Below are positions 43,451 through 54,439 of a stretch of 64,000 bases of DNA, piece after piece; the stretch's first letter is position 1; each line of letters opens with the position of its first letter. The DNA comes from Crambe crambe. Lineage: Eukaryota; Porifera; Demospongiae; Poecilosclerida; Crambeidae. The position numbers were made by a program, and so were the translations under genes. The stretch is taken from positions 5,704,001-5,768,000 of the forward strand of contig OZ004591.1 of the NCBI GenBank assembly GCA_963924555.1, written 5' to 3'. The notes beneath the pieces are model-generated. The model was not told the origin of the DNA. It was given only the letters and a program-made list of their open reading frames with translations, and did not search any database.

Positions 43451-44510
43451 AAACAAAGCATTAGAGCTACAGTGATTGTATATAGAGTATAACATATACC
43501 TTTGCTTGTCAATACATACCTGAACAACAAAAATTATATTGTTACAGGACAATTGAAGACATTATTGAATAGGGTTCTTCTCAGAAAAAAAAGTGGAGTG
43601 CATACTATTGCTTATAGCCACATGTTGGAAACAAGAAGATAGACATGGCCCAAGCTCCTATAGCTATAGCCTGTGAGTATTTAATTTACTAAGGCAGGTG
43701 GTATACCTAAAACCCCTGGCCACATGCATAGACACCAAATGTTATAATTATGAACCAAAACATTTGCTACACAATAAAAGTTAAACAAAGTGCATGTTAG
43801 CAGCTAGCCCTCAGAAAAAAAAATCAGAGCTAGCTACTGGCAACACACAACACACACAGTCCCATGGCTATAATTATTATTTTGTATAGTAGCTATGTAC
43901 CAATCTGTTGGTGCCTCAACAACTACGTACATGTTTTACCATAATTATGCAGGCAGCCTTCCTATAGCTACAAGTAAAGAAAATTCCAAAACTGGTTTGG
44001 CCAAGTTGGGAAGTGGAGAACTAAGTGGAAGTCACGCTGTCTGTATATAGTGCTGCTCAGATGGATTCTCATGCACCTGCACCTGACAAGTAAAAGAGCT
44101 GGCAATTATGTTTAAAACGATTATTTATTTATGTGATAACCTTTTGGCTCACAACACTGCATGGACTTGATTTTTACACTCTTCGTTCTTTGAACTAGCT
44201 AGCTAGCTAGTAAGCTACTTCTTCCTTTATTCATAATCATAGGCACTAGAATTACACAACAAAAATGTATTACGTAGCTACATATAGCTACGAACCATAT
44301 GCTCTTACTTTCTTTTGCTTTTCGCTGACATTTCACACTAGAAAGGACCAGCAGTGTAGAATGTCCGGGGGGACATTCTGCACGGGGGAAGCGAATCCGG
44401 GTCGAATCCAGGTTAGAATCCCGGGCTTATGGCCCTATTTAAGTAGATCTAGGAATAATTAACTGATCAGTTCAGTTACTGAAATTCAGCAGCTAGGACG
44501 ACTGAAGACA
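43451..44510. other. Intergenic upstream of HYKK-like gene 3
   Basis: No exon seen. It holds tagc-type palindromes (44198-44213) and, near the gene, a hairpin AGAATGTCCGGGGGGACATTCT at about 44358-44379 and a tatttaag TATA-like box near 44436. Confidence 0.45.
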
Positions 44511-45812
44511 ATGTCTACTGCTGAAGGACGACCTCCTCAACTCCCTCTCAAGGCCATTACTGCTATCATTTGCAGGTACTTCAACTTCAAAGAAGTTTAT
44601 GCCAACTCCATCAAGGAGTTTCCAAGTTATGATGAACGGAATTACTACTTTCGAGGCGAGTCTTTGAATGCTAAAAGCTGTGAATATGTCTTGAAGTTGG
44701 GTAATCCTCTTGCTGTAAACTTGGATGTGGCAATAGGGTTGAATAGTATCATGAAGCACCTCAGTTCATGCGGATTTCTAACCCCTTACCCGCAGCTGAG
44801 TAAATCAGGATCTGATGCTATTCAGCTGACAGGTGCTGAGCTGAAAGTTATATCTGAAGATTTCAATGAGTATCCACCAAGCGAGCTTAAAAATGCCAAA
44901 AGTAATTCAGAGGTCAGTGACACTATTACCAATGGAAGTTTCTGTTCTGGGAAAGAGGAATCAAAATCTAGTTTCATGTATGTGATACGCGTGTTCTCAT
45001 TTATACCTGGGCAGCTATTTGACAATGTCGAGAAACGATTCTTAACCCCTGGATTAATGTACACAACTGGTGAAACATTAGGAAGACTTGATAAAGAACT
45101 GATGGTAAGCAGCAGTAACTTAATTAAGTAGGGAAAAAATTGAGAGGTAGCTATACAGGGAAGGAGGATTACATATCATCTTATTGCATTTACACAGAAT
45201 TTTTCAAATGAAGCTATAGAATCACGATATTCTTCATGGGATATGATGCATTTCCTTGACTCAAAGGAGCAGCTGCTGCAAGATTTCGACGATCCAGATC
45301 GAAGGAGTAAAGCCGAGATAATTTACAAAGCTTTTGAGGAAAATGTGATCCCAAAACTTTCAACCTTTAAGAAGGGGGTTATCCACAGCGATGCCAATGG
45401 GACAAATTTAATCTTGAAAGAAGCAATCGATGGAGACGCTTTCCAATTCGGTGGCTACATCGACTTCAATGATTGCACTAAAACTTGCTCTGTCTTTGAT
45501 TTGGGGATATGCATGGCATACATGATGATGGAGAACTTGAAGCCTGTTACTTGTTCTGGTGTTTTGGAATTTGTGAGGCCACTGATTCGTGGCTACAATT
45601 CTGTTTTTCCACTTAACAAAAATGAAGTTGATTCTCTCTATTACTTCGTTCTGGCCAGATGCTGTCATTCTGCTATCAGTGGAGCGGTGCAGTTTAAAGC
45701 CGAGCCTTCGAACACCTATCTTCTCACCACCCCAGAAAAGGCCTGGAAGGTCATTGATAAACTGTTGGACACTCCGAAGGAAGATGTAGATAAAATTTGG
45801 AAAATTGAGTAG
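44511..45812 (+). CDS. Hydroxylysine-kinase-like APH-fold kinase 3, altered Brenner motif
   Basis: Exons 44511-45104 and 45198-45812 encode 402 residues, closely similar to genes 1 and 2. EYVLKLGNP, SFIPGQLFDNVEKRF and DLGICMAYMM are intact, but the Brenner motif reads VIHSDANGTNLIL, with Ser replacing the Gly after His, and the DFG position is YIDFNDC. The acceptor lacks the GAG codon found in the sister genes, a neutral in-frame loss. The open frame argues for expression; the changed motif hints at altered or reduced catalysis. Start and exon pattern follow genes 1 and 2. Confidence 0.78.
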
Positions 45813-46064
45813 TGTGCATTGATTAAGGGCATAAAAATGTAGAGCTGATGAAATCATGCTGTTTTAGCGCATGTATCGATATTGCAATTCAATGATGAGG
45901 TGATGGTAGCTTACTGCTTATATACATTTCTTTTAAGTTATAACCTATGGGGTCAGAGGGTCCATGTTTCCCCCAGACTTTATGGATAACACTTCCCTTA
46001 CAAAATTGTAATATTAAACTCAGAGTAGCTACACGCACAGCTTAGAGTCTTAAAACTTGACCAA

Positions 46065-46396
46065 CATGTGGATTCTCAACTCCATAGCCTTAGACTAGCA
46101 AATCAGGATCAGATGCCATCCAGTTGACAAGGGATGAACTGAATGCAGGAACTGGCCAAGAAAGCCCAGCCCCAGTGATTTGTCACGAACACGAAAACAC
46201 TCTGATTGTACTGTTACTAGTAAAGATCAAACTGTCATGAAGGAGAAGTGTTGTGAGTCATATGTAGCTACATCGTATGAGTGCTTACATACCAGGGAAA
46301 ATATTCAATAAAGTGGAGAAGAAAATTTTAACCCTGACTTTGATGTTCACAATTGGCAAAACTTTAGGAGAAGTAGATAAAGAATTGATGGCAAGC
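46065..46396 (+). pseudogene. Decayed HYKK-like exon 1, second half
   Basis: tagcaaatcaggatcagatg corresponds to SKSGSD, and a later stretch reads YIPGKIFNKVEKKILTLTL then TIGKTLGEVDKELM, matching the end of exon 1. Several stops lie between. The exon end is followed by gcaagc, as in HYKK-like gene 4 (gcaagt), so it may derive from that lineage. Confidence 0.7.
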
Positions 46397-46679
46397 TTAT
46401 TGATAGTACAGTGGAACCTCTGAATAATTGGGTAGGTTTTGTTCTCTTTCCACTGACTTTGTTCTCCTGCAGGAACCTAATCATTGAACTGTTGATAATA
46501 TAGTAGTAACTGTGGTCATCAGTAAGGAACTTTCGATAATAATATTATAGTAGTAGCTAAACAGGTGGTCAGCAGAATAATAACATTTCCGTGAAATGAA
46601 AAAAAAAATGTAGGGGTGATCATTGCTCGAAAAAGTAAGGAAACGAGGGTAGGAGAGAATTGGAAGAACAAACTTGCTA

Positions 46680-46950
46680 ATTATACCTGTGATAGTTGAG
46701 GGTAGAAATCAAGCTTTATTCACGCTTTCTATTTTTGAAAAAAAAAAGTTCGAAAGGCAGAAAATTATATTGTAAAGCACCAGTCATGACAAAAGTAAAC
46801 TTTGACTAAAATGTGAATAACATTTGATTTCTACCCTTGACTGTCTGCTTATTATTTAAAAGTTACTGTTCACAACATTGCTGAGTGCCATAATCAAAAT
46901 ACGGATACATACAGCCATGTCAGGAATTGATAGTCTATAGCTAGTTAGCT
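46680..46950. repeat. Inverted copy of the 39.03-39.30 kb block
   Basis: Reverse complement of 39030-39295 including the foldback element (gatagttgagggtagaaatc to gatttctacccttgactgtc) and its flank (atacggatacatacagccat, caggaattgatagtctatag). Confidence 0.75.
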
Positions 46951-47744
46951 ACATGAAGTTTGTGTAATTACATAATAGTTAAATCTATGTAGATCATAGT
47001 AATTCACTGTGATTCTAATTTGATTCCATCACAGGGTGTCAACTCTAATTACATGCAGTACAGAGATTCACAAGAGTGTCTTAGTGCTGGTATAGTGTGG
47101 TCTCTCTAATTAAATGGTGCCCACAAAGCCCAGTCCTTCTCTTTTTTCATCCGGTTCTTCTCTATCATTATGATTTTAACCTTCACAGGGTGTCAATTCT
47201 AATTAAATGCAGTACAGAGAGTGTTTCAGTACTATAGTGTGATCTCCCTAAATTTAAAGCAGTCCAGCTTGTCTGACTTAAAATAGAATTTATCATTTCA
47301 CTCATTTTATCCAGTCCTTCACTCCTCCTTCTTGGTCCTTCTTCAGTCCTCTTTGTTTCATCACTTCTTGCAGCATAGCTACACAGTTAGTAATGATTTC
47401 GGATTTCGGATCTCGCGAAATATCTGGAGTCTCACTAGCTATGACGTCATTTCTAGCTTCTACTGTTTTCACTATATTTAATTAATAGATGAGCTAGCTA
47501 GATCTAGATATGTGCGTGTGCTAGATCATAGACTACTCTATCAACTCGGGGGTTTAGATTCATCAATCCATCTACAGGTAGACTCTACGTATTTCAGATT
47601 CATCTACATCCTCGACCTCCAACTTACCGCCTTAACTCACTGATAAATAATCATTCGGCTGCTCTGCTATTGGAGAACTATAGCTACATCTCAAGAAACT
47701 TCTGTTCCTGCATACACATAAAAGCGTACATAGCTACATAAAAC

Positions 47745-48000
47745 CATAAAGAGAGAAAAAATGATCAGGAACAAGTAAGGGAAAAAATTTCCGTGAAATG
47801 AAGGGATGACCATTGATCAAAAAAAGTAAGGAAACAAGGGTAGGGATGAAGGGTGGAAATGGGATCAATCTTTGTTCTGTATATCCAGCCAACAATCCCT
47901 ACATATACGTATGTTATTGCACTGTAATCTGAAGCTACCCAACGTATGTATATGTGGCTGGATATACAGAATAAAGATTGATCCCATTTCCATCCTTCAT
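47745..48000. repeat. Truncated foldback MITE, same family as 4256-4588
   Basis: The left arm is complete (ggaaaaaatttccgtgaaat, tgaccattgatc, aggaaacaagggtaggga, gatcaatctttgttctgt). The right arm stops at cccatttccatccttcat, where a HYKK exon fragment begins in mid-codon context. Confidence 0.75.
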
Positions 48001-48176
48001 CTTATTACCTTGTCCTGGCCAGATACTGTCATTCTGCTCTCAGTGGAGCAGTAATATTCAAAGCTGAGCCTTCGAACACCTATCTTCTCACCACCCCAGA
48101 AAAGGCCTGGAAGGTCATTGATAAACTGTTAGACACTCCAAAGGAATATGTAAATAAAATTTGGAAAATTGATTAG
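48001..48176 (+). pseudogene. HYKK-like C-terminal fragment
   Basis: Reads YYLVLARYCHSALSGAVIFK then AEPSNTYLLTTPEKAWKVID to NKIWKID and a stop, an uninterrupted copy of the last 58 codons of the HYKK-like genes. It starts exactly at the broken end of the MITE, so it has no promoter or catalytic part. Confidence 0.85.
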
Positions 48177-48209
48177 TGTGCATTAAGTAATATTTAGTTC
48201 ACTCTTTTC

Positions 48210-48830
48210 TAGCTCTAAGTGTTTTAATGCACCTGCACGAGAATGATGCTATAATGCTTGAGGTGAATGTAATGCACGAGCCGAAGGCGAGTGCATTACA
48301 TCACCGAGAGCATTATAGCATCATTCGAGTGCACCATGCATTAAAACACATGGAGCTAGAAAAGAGTGATCTAAACATTTTAGTGCTGGTCACATGACTT
48401 GTGACCAATCAAATTCCAGTTGGTCCTTACAGAACCCTAGCCCTAGCCTAGCCCTAGCTAGCCCTGGTACCTAGCAAGCTCTGACACACTTTGGTTCAGT
48501 AAGAATGCTCTAATTTAATGATATTCAAAAAAAAAAATGAGGTAAATTCCTGAGGTTTTCCTGTTTGAAACCCAATGTAAAAAGTGAAATGCTAAAGTCT
48601 ATAAAAGAAAACATTAAGACATATACTTACTGTAAGCACTAGGGACTGAGGCTGGAAGGTCATAGTCCTAGTGGATCTTCCACTAGGCTCCTATGTACCT
48701 TCAGCACAGTTTCTCAAGTGTGCACTAAATATTTAGTGCACATGAAAGTGTGCTTTATGAGATTTAAAGCACACTTTTCAGAGAATCTGATTGGTCACAA
48801 GTCATGTGACCAGCACTAATTAAGATGTTC
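48210..48830. repeat. Two adjacent foldback elements
   Basis: The first (about 48215-48372) pairs tctagctctaagtgttttaa and atgatgctataatgc with their complements around a gcacgagccgaaggcgagtg core. The second (about 48375-48830) has ends agtgctggtcacatgacttg and its complement (caagtcatgtgaccagcact). Confidence 0.75.
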
Positions 48831-50242
48831 AGGGCATAAAAATGTAGAGATGATGAAATCATGCAGCTTTAGCACATGCGTCAATATCACGATTCAATGA
48901 TAAGGTAGGTCATCCAAATGGTAGCCTACTAGCTAGCTACTTACGTTTCTCTTACAAAATTTCAATTCAAATTTTTTTTAAATACAGCTTCTAGCTAGCT
49001 AGATTCTTAAAACTTGACTAACACAGGCTTTGCAACAAAAAAACCTTTAATTAGAATAAAATTCTGCAGTTTTTGATTAAAAATTAATTTGTAGCCATCC
49101 AATGTCCACTGCTTCAGGGTGTCGTTCCTCCACCTCTCTCTAATGATGCTACGTATTTCCAAGCTTATTATTTCAATTTCGATAAGAGTTGACCAAAACT
49201 ACTACTTTCATCCTGAAATTGAATAATCCCCTCTTTGGCGAATGGTTCCATGAAACGCCTTAATTCATGTGCATTCTCAACCCTCTAGCAAATCAGGATC
49301 ACACCAGGGATCTTTGATTCTGAAGGTCACGAACATGAATAACACTCTGATTGCATTGGTTACTAGTAATAAGCTCACCATCAATTCTTTATTTACTTCT
49401 AAATTTTTGCCAATTGTGAACATCAAAGTTGGGGTTAAAATTTCTTCTCCACTTTATTGAATAATTTTCCCAGGTACGTAAACATACAATGCACATACGT
49501 ATGACCCACAACACTTCTCCTTTATAACAGTTAGATCTTTGATAGCTATACTGAATAGCTAATAATGGACACACTTGGGTCCTTTGTTGAGAGGTTTTGT
49601 TCTCTTTCTACTGACTTTGCTCTCCTGCAGGAACCTAATCATTGTTCAGTAGGAATAATGGGTTCTTTCCTCCTTCGGTAGGAACAATGAGTTCTTTCCA
49701 CTCGGAACCTAATCATTGTTCAATAGGAATAATGTCCTGCAGGAACTAATCATTGTTCAGTAGGGAACTGTTGATGATATTATAGTACATGTAAGGCCAG
49801 TGTTAATGTTTCTGGTCAGGATTTTTCCTCACAACTATGCGGGCAGGCGGTAGTTATTATCCATTATACCAATGTCATTCAAAATCATCACAAGTACAAG
49901 CACTTTAAGTCTGCAGCTGCTCAGCTGAATAGCTGTAGTAATTAATGCAATAATGGCTTCTGGAGCGGTGCCCGGGCAGTTGACACTGGCCTAACAAGTG
50001 CATGGTCAGCAAAGTATTAAATTTTTAATAGCTAGGCTACATAGGAAATAACTTCCTGTTTGGGGGGTCCATGGTGTTGTTGTTGTTGTTGTTGTTATTG
50101 TTGTTGTTGTTGTTGTCTACTTTCTTCCTCAGATGAATTCATGGACCATGCCCTCCAGCCCCACCTATAAGCTATCGCTATTAGCTATAATCTGCATGTG
50201 CTTGTGCACTCCAACCAACTTCTTCTTTCTTGTATGTTGTAG
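48831..50242. other. Intergenic with a rearranged HYKK relic
   Basis: 49100-49260 (plus) has atgtccactgcttcagg and further HYKK exon 1 scraps. 49385-49470 is the reverse complement of the VEKKI-LTLTL part of the 46.3-kb relic. Repeated gaacctaatcattgttca blocks (49630-49760) and a (GTT)n run (50082-50117) follow. No intact gene. Confidence 0.55.
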
Positions 50243-50388
50243 GCAGAAGTATTCAAAGCTGCCATATCCCACAATGCACAGATTCCTACTGGTATAGTTG
50301 CTGCCAGCAATCACAGATATAATACCCCATGTTATATTGTTGATAGAGAGCTATGGAACATGGAAGTCAAGGAGCGTGTACATGTGTT
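50243..50388 (+). other. Orphan exon-like open frame
   Basis: After a good acceptor (tgttgtag) the frame reads AEVFKAAISHNAQIPTGIVA then ASNHRYNTPCYIVDRELWNM, about 48 codons without stop and with coding-like composition. I do not recognise the family. It may be an exon of a lost or unannotated gene. Confidence 0.3.
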
Positions 50389-50439
50389 TTAATCATTAAC
50401 CATTTTAAATCTTGGATTCCAGTGATTTTTTTATGTTAA

Positions 50440-51462
50440 CGGAAGATTGGAATACTGATACAGCAGAATACTTGATTTCCGAAATGGCTACAGTTTCAAA
50501 AAGCTCTATGATGATCTAATGATGTGTCAAGCACATAAAGCAAAGCCTTACAAAGTGTATGTATATGCATATACATAGCTAATTATAACCACAGTGGATC
50601 TCCGAATAATGGACATGCACACTGGGACCCAGTCTTTCGTCCTCAGCAGGGAGGTTCTCCTCTTTTGGAGTGTCCTTTATTGGGTTCCACATGTAATAAC
50701 TTGCATGTAATATACAGTAATAATACATGTAATAACTTACATGTAATAATAACTTACATGTAATACATGTAATAACTTACATGTAATATTACACCTAATA
50801 ACTTACATGTAATACATGTAATAACTTGCATGTAATATACAGTAATAATACATGTAATAACTTACATGTAATAATAACTTACATGTAATACATGTAATAA
50901 CTTACATGTAATATTACACCTAATAACTTACATGTAATACAGATATATGTAATAACTTATTATAATTATGTAAGTTAATTGGAGTGTCCTTTATTGGAAG
51001 TTCCACTTTACAGCTATCAAGTAAAAAAAAAAGGGCAGGGGAGCTCTATAATCCTCTATTTTCCTTTAAGTTAGAGCTATAATAATGAATGCTTATTATA
51101 GGCCCCCCATTGCTGCTGGATATGTGGTTGGGGAACTAAGACAGCAGAGTATCCATTGGAAACGAGTGTGAACTTCTTCAGAGATATCCTGAAGAACTTC
51201 TACTCAACAGCAATATACAAATCAGAAGACATGGCTGTCCCAGTGTCTTGGATAGTAAGAAAGGTTGGGGGTGTGCATGCATTTCAGGTATACTCTCAAG
51301 GACCATCGTCGGATTGGCCTTAACTTTGTTGCCCTGTACAACAACTGCAATAAAGGGCTGGCAAGAGGAGGAGATTTGTTTGGAGACTACAGCAATATTG
51401 AATATGTTCCTCCTAATATTGTTAGTGGAAGTTGCAGATCCAAAGCCATCATCATGCAGTGA
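50440..51462 (+). pseudogene. GLYAT-like pseudogene (exons 4-5), inverted copy of gene 2
   Basis: Exon 4 (about 50440-50565: EDWNTDTAEYLISEMATVSK-like) lacks a proper acceptor. Exon 5 (about 51103-51462) has an internal deletion of roughly 35 bases after GELRQ that shifts the frame, though the end (LARGGDLFGDYSNIEYVPPN to KAIIMQ) is readable. Exons 1-3 are missing. It and its 3' flank form one arm of a large inverted repeat with 54.47-55.89 kb. Confidence 0.85.
50690..50965. repeat. Tandem pair of about 125-bp repeat with ttacatgtaa palindromes
   Basis: acatgtaataacttgcatgt and the following sequence occur at about 50691 and again at about 50817. Within each unit, taataacttacatgtaat recurs several times. 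Confidence 0.9.
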
Positions 51463-52037
51463 AGACTTGATAAATAGCTAGTTAGTTTGTATACCTGTAA
51501 CCAATTAACTCGTGTATAGCAGTTTCTGTGATTTTACATGCATGCAGGGAACCTTTATAGTGCTGATTTTCATAACTAGCTATAGCTAACTCTATTTTTA
51601 TGTGAATATAGCCGATTTAGCTATAATTAAATCAAATGACTTCGTATTTATACATTATAGCTAGTTATAAAGGCAGATTCCCCAATTGCAAGAACACCAT
51701 TGTGATCCTCATACACGCATCCCATTTAAACAATGAACCCATGAGATTCTTTGAATGGCTATGCATGTTGTACCAGCTCTTATGAAGTTAATTATTGTTA
51801 ATTGTTTAGTACTGGTTAGGTAGTTATGCTCATGCATGCTTATGCAACCACAACATTCTGATAGCTGTGCTGGCTAGCTAGCTGCATACCAGCATAGCTA
51901 ATTTGCTATTCTAAACTCTTCTTTTGGAGTATCAAGATAACCTTCCATGCCTTATTGAGAAGATTATAAGGCTAATTCAAAAAGATGACATGCTGAATTT
52001 TCGATGCCTGAACATGCAATGCATAGCTAATTACTAT
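51463..52037. repeat. Left arm (flank part) of a large inverted repeat
   Basis: gattccccaattgcaagaac, ttgtttagtactggttaggt and atgacatgctgaattttcga are reverse complements of sequence at 54480-54850. With the pseudogene at 50440-51462 this makes an arm of about 1.5 kb. Confidence 0.85.
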
Positions 52038-52245
52038 CAGAGGTGGAGGAAGATCATTTCAATTGGGGGGGGCACTTAATTGACCGATGTGTATAAGTGT
52101 GAAGAAAATATTCTTATCACAATAATTACAAGCTAGCATGCAAGATATACTAATAGACTCGGTGATGATGGGGGGTTTTCAACATCAGCCCATAGCATTT
52201 TCCATCTTGATTGAAATATGCTGAGCTAGTTATTATTGGTAGGAA

Positions 52246-52284
<39 letters not shown>

Positions 52285-52936
52285 AGTGCGCTAGCATCAG
52301 AGAGTGCGCTAGCACTCTCTAAGTAGGGATGGCGGGTCAAAGGTCATAGGACTGTATAAACTAAAAACTCTTCTTTCTCTTCTATCCTTACTCTACAGGT
52401 TCTCAGAAGGCTACAGTGAATTATTACATCTACAAAGAAGAGAGGAGAATGTTCAAAGACCAAAAATTCATTCGCTAACATGAGAAAAAAACGATGTCTA
52501 AAATTGACTTTTGTTCTTTTTCTTTATAATAATCAGGATAATAATAATAATAATAATAAGATCGACGTACCGGCTTACTGGCTATAGTCATCAAAATTCT
52601 GATTTGGCCATCTGTTAGAGCGGCACCTAGAGGCTGATCTTTTGCTATTAGTTTTAACTAAGGCTCTACTTCACTATTCGAGCACTCGGAACACTAGCTA
52701 AATCTTTCGACGCCATTTTGAAGCGCATGTCGGTAGGGGGCGGGGTTATGGGCGGAGCCACGTAAGCTTCTAAAGTTTAGCTAGCTAAGCTTAGCTAGGT
52801 CTTCAGTTTAATCGTTTAGCTAGCTATTTATTCTTATCTGATGATGTTCCTTGCTGAATTATAGTGCTCACCCTCAATTCTTTTATACATACACAAACTA
52901 ATATTCAACTTCAAGAACTAAGAAAAAAGGATAGAA

Positions 52937-53196
52937 ACAAGTGAGTGCAAAAAATTTCTTCTAAATAAAAAGGTTAAGTAGGGATAGCATAAAATCTAGC
53001 TGGGCTATATAATGTACTGCAGCCTCGTATGAATACAATCCCTACTTTTACAACTGCTATAGCTAGCTATAGGTAGTGGATGTAAATGTAGGGATTGTAT
53101 TCATACGAGGCTGCAGTACATTATATAGCCCAGCTAGATTTTATGCTATCCCTACTTAACCTTTTTATTTAGAAGAAATTTTTTGCACTCACTTGT
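52937..53196. repeat. Perfect 109-bp inverted repeat (hairpin MITE)
   Basis: The left arm 52937-53045 (acaagtgagtgcaaaaaatt to gaatacaatccctac) and right arm 53088-53196 are exact reverse complements by reading, separated by a 42-base loop. Its taaataaaaaggttaagtag end resembles the foldback at 2331-2632. Confidence 0.95.
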
Positions 53197-53214
53197 ATAT
53201 ATATATATATATGT

Positions 53215-53337
53215 AATAGTTATTAACCAAGCGCTAGGTTTGTAGTCGAATTATAAGCACGAGGCCCGAGGGCGAAGCCCGAGGGGCGAGTGCTTATAAT
53301 TCACTACAAACCGCACGCGCGCGGTTAATAACTATTT
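53215..53337. repeat. Foldback element with cgag-rich core
   Basis: Ends aatagttattaacc / ggttaataactatt; inner arms gaattataagcac / gtgcttataattc; core gaggcccgagggcgaagccc. Similar in layout to the element at 48215-48372. Confidence 0.85.
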
Positions 53338-53933
53338 TATAGCCCGCGCGAGTGTACTACGCATGCTCAGTGCTTCTGTCTCTATAGCGATGTAGCTACT
53401 TTTTGGCTGCTTACAAGAATATGGCCATCCCACTTCAACGTCGTGATTCGTATGGTACCGAACTATCTTTCACTCTATAACCCACCCACTCACTGTGTTG
53501 CCCACGTAAGGTAGGGGCACAGCGTCATAATTATGGTTGGACGCTGAATGGCAAGTAGGGCAGCTAGTGCAGAATACCAGCCACGCTGTTACACAGCTCG
53601 CAAGTTCTGCCTTTTATGCTGGCTACTCTATGAAAAGCTTGTTGGGTTTGAAATGGGGAATGTGGTCAATGAATATCATTATAGCGTGCGCACCGTGTTC
53701 AATGAATAATATTAAAATTCTTTTCTGAGAGTAGTTAGTATAAGGACAGAACTCTATACTGTCACATACTCACCTTTCAGTCTAGTCACAACTCCTTAAA
53801 AGTACAATATCAACTTTGCAGAATCTATATCTAACTTTTCCCTGTAAACACCACCCCAGGCTACAATTACATGCACTGTATCACATTTATAAATCCATGT
53901 AAATCGGTCCGTTACCATGGCAACGGGCTATAA

Positions 53934-53996
<63 letters not shown>

Positions 53997-54194
53997 CACA
54001 TTACTATTGTGAAAAAAATTTTTGGGGGGGGGGGCACATGCCCCATGTGCCCCAGTGGTTCCTCTGCCTCTGACTATGCTTGCAAATTAATTACTTACAT
54101 ATGGAAACTTGAGGCTAGCTATGGAATTTCAGTTCCTTGTTTAAATGGGATATTCCTATAGCTTAATCATAATTAATTACCTAGTTATACTAGC

Positions 54195-54357
54195 TGTAAT
54201 TCACTTTTCCAAACTCTGTCTACTTATTCTTTTGGAGTATCAAGTAGTTCATCGATGACCTTCCATGCCTTCTTAGGACTGGTGAGAAGATAATCGTTCC
54301 AAGGTTCAGCTTTGAATTGAAGAGCACCATTGATTGCTGAAAGGCAGCATCTGGCCA
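54195..54357 (-). pseudogene. HYKK-like C-terminal fragment, gene 4 type, inverted
   Basis: On the minus strand it reads ARCCLSAINGALQFKAEPWN then DYLLTSPKKAWKVIDELLDT to RVWKSEL, matching HYKK-like gene 4 rather than 1-3. Upstream catalytic parts are missing and the end has a stop after TPKE. It precedes the 3' end of GLYAT-like gene 2. Confidence 0.8.
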
Positions 54358-54439
54358 TATAGAGTACAGAATTAAAAGTAAGAGTCCAGAATATATAGGC
54401 TTAAATTAAAGGTTCATTGCTGCTGTAGGGGCTTCTTGC

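Larger units (their letters stand above)
45813..48000. other. Intergenic with HYKK relics and repeats
   Basis: Contains a HYKK relic (about 46065-46396), a MITE fragment (about 46590-46670), the inverted copy of the 39.0-39.3 kb block (46680-46950), a direct repeat pair beginning cagggtgtcaa (about 47032 and 47187) and the MITE at 47745-48000. No intact gene. Confidence 0.5.
52038..54072. mobile_element. hAT-like non-autonomous element with nested MITEs
   Basis: The ends are cagaggtggaggaa (left) and ttcctctgcctctg (right), an imperfect 14-base terminal inverted repeat of a type common in hAT-like elements, followed inside by G-runs and ggcac. The same 5 bases, actat, flank both sides (52033-52037 and 54073-54077). 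hAT transposons normally make 8-base duplications, so the class is uncertain. No transposase was seen. Nested inside are an AT run (52254-52279), the perfect hairpin 52937-53196, the foldback 53215-53337 and a T-run/G-run at about 53949-53996. Confidence 0.55.

Noticed and set aside
51248-51481. Intact GLYAT-like C-terminus on the plus strand as a separate gene
   Set aside because: Upstream frame is broken by a deletion and exons 1-3 are missing; it is the inverted pseudogene copy.
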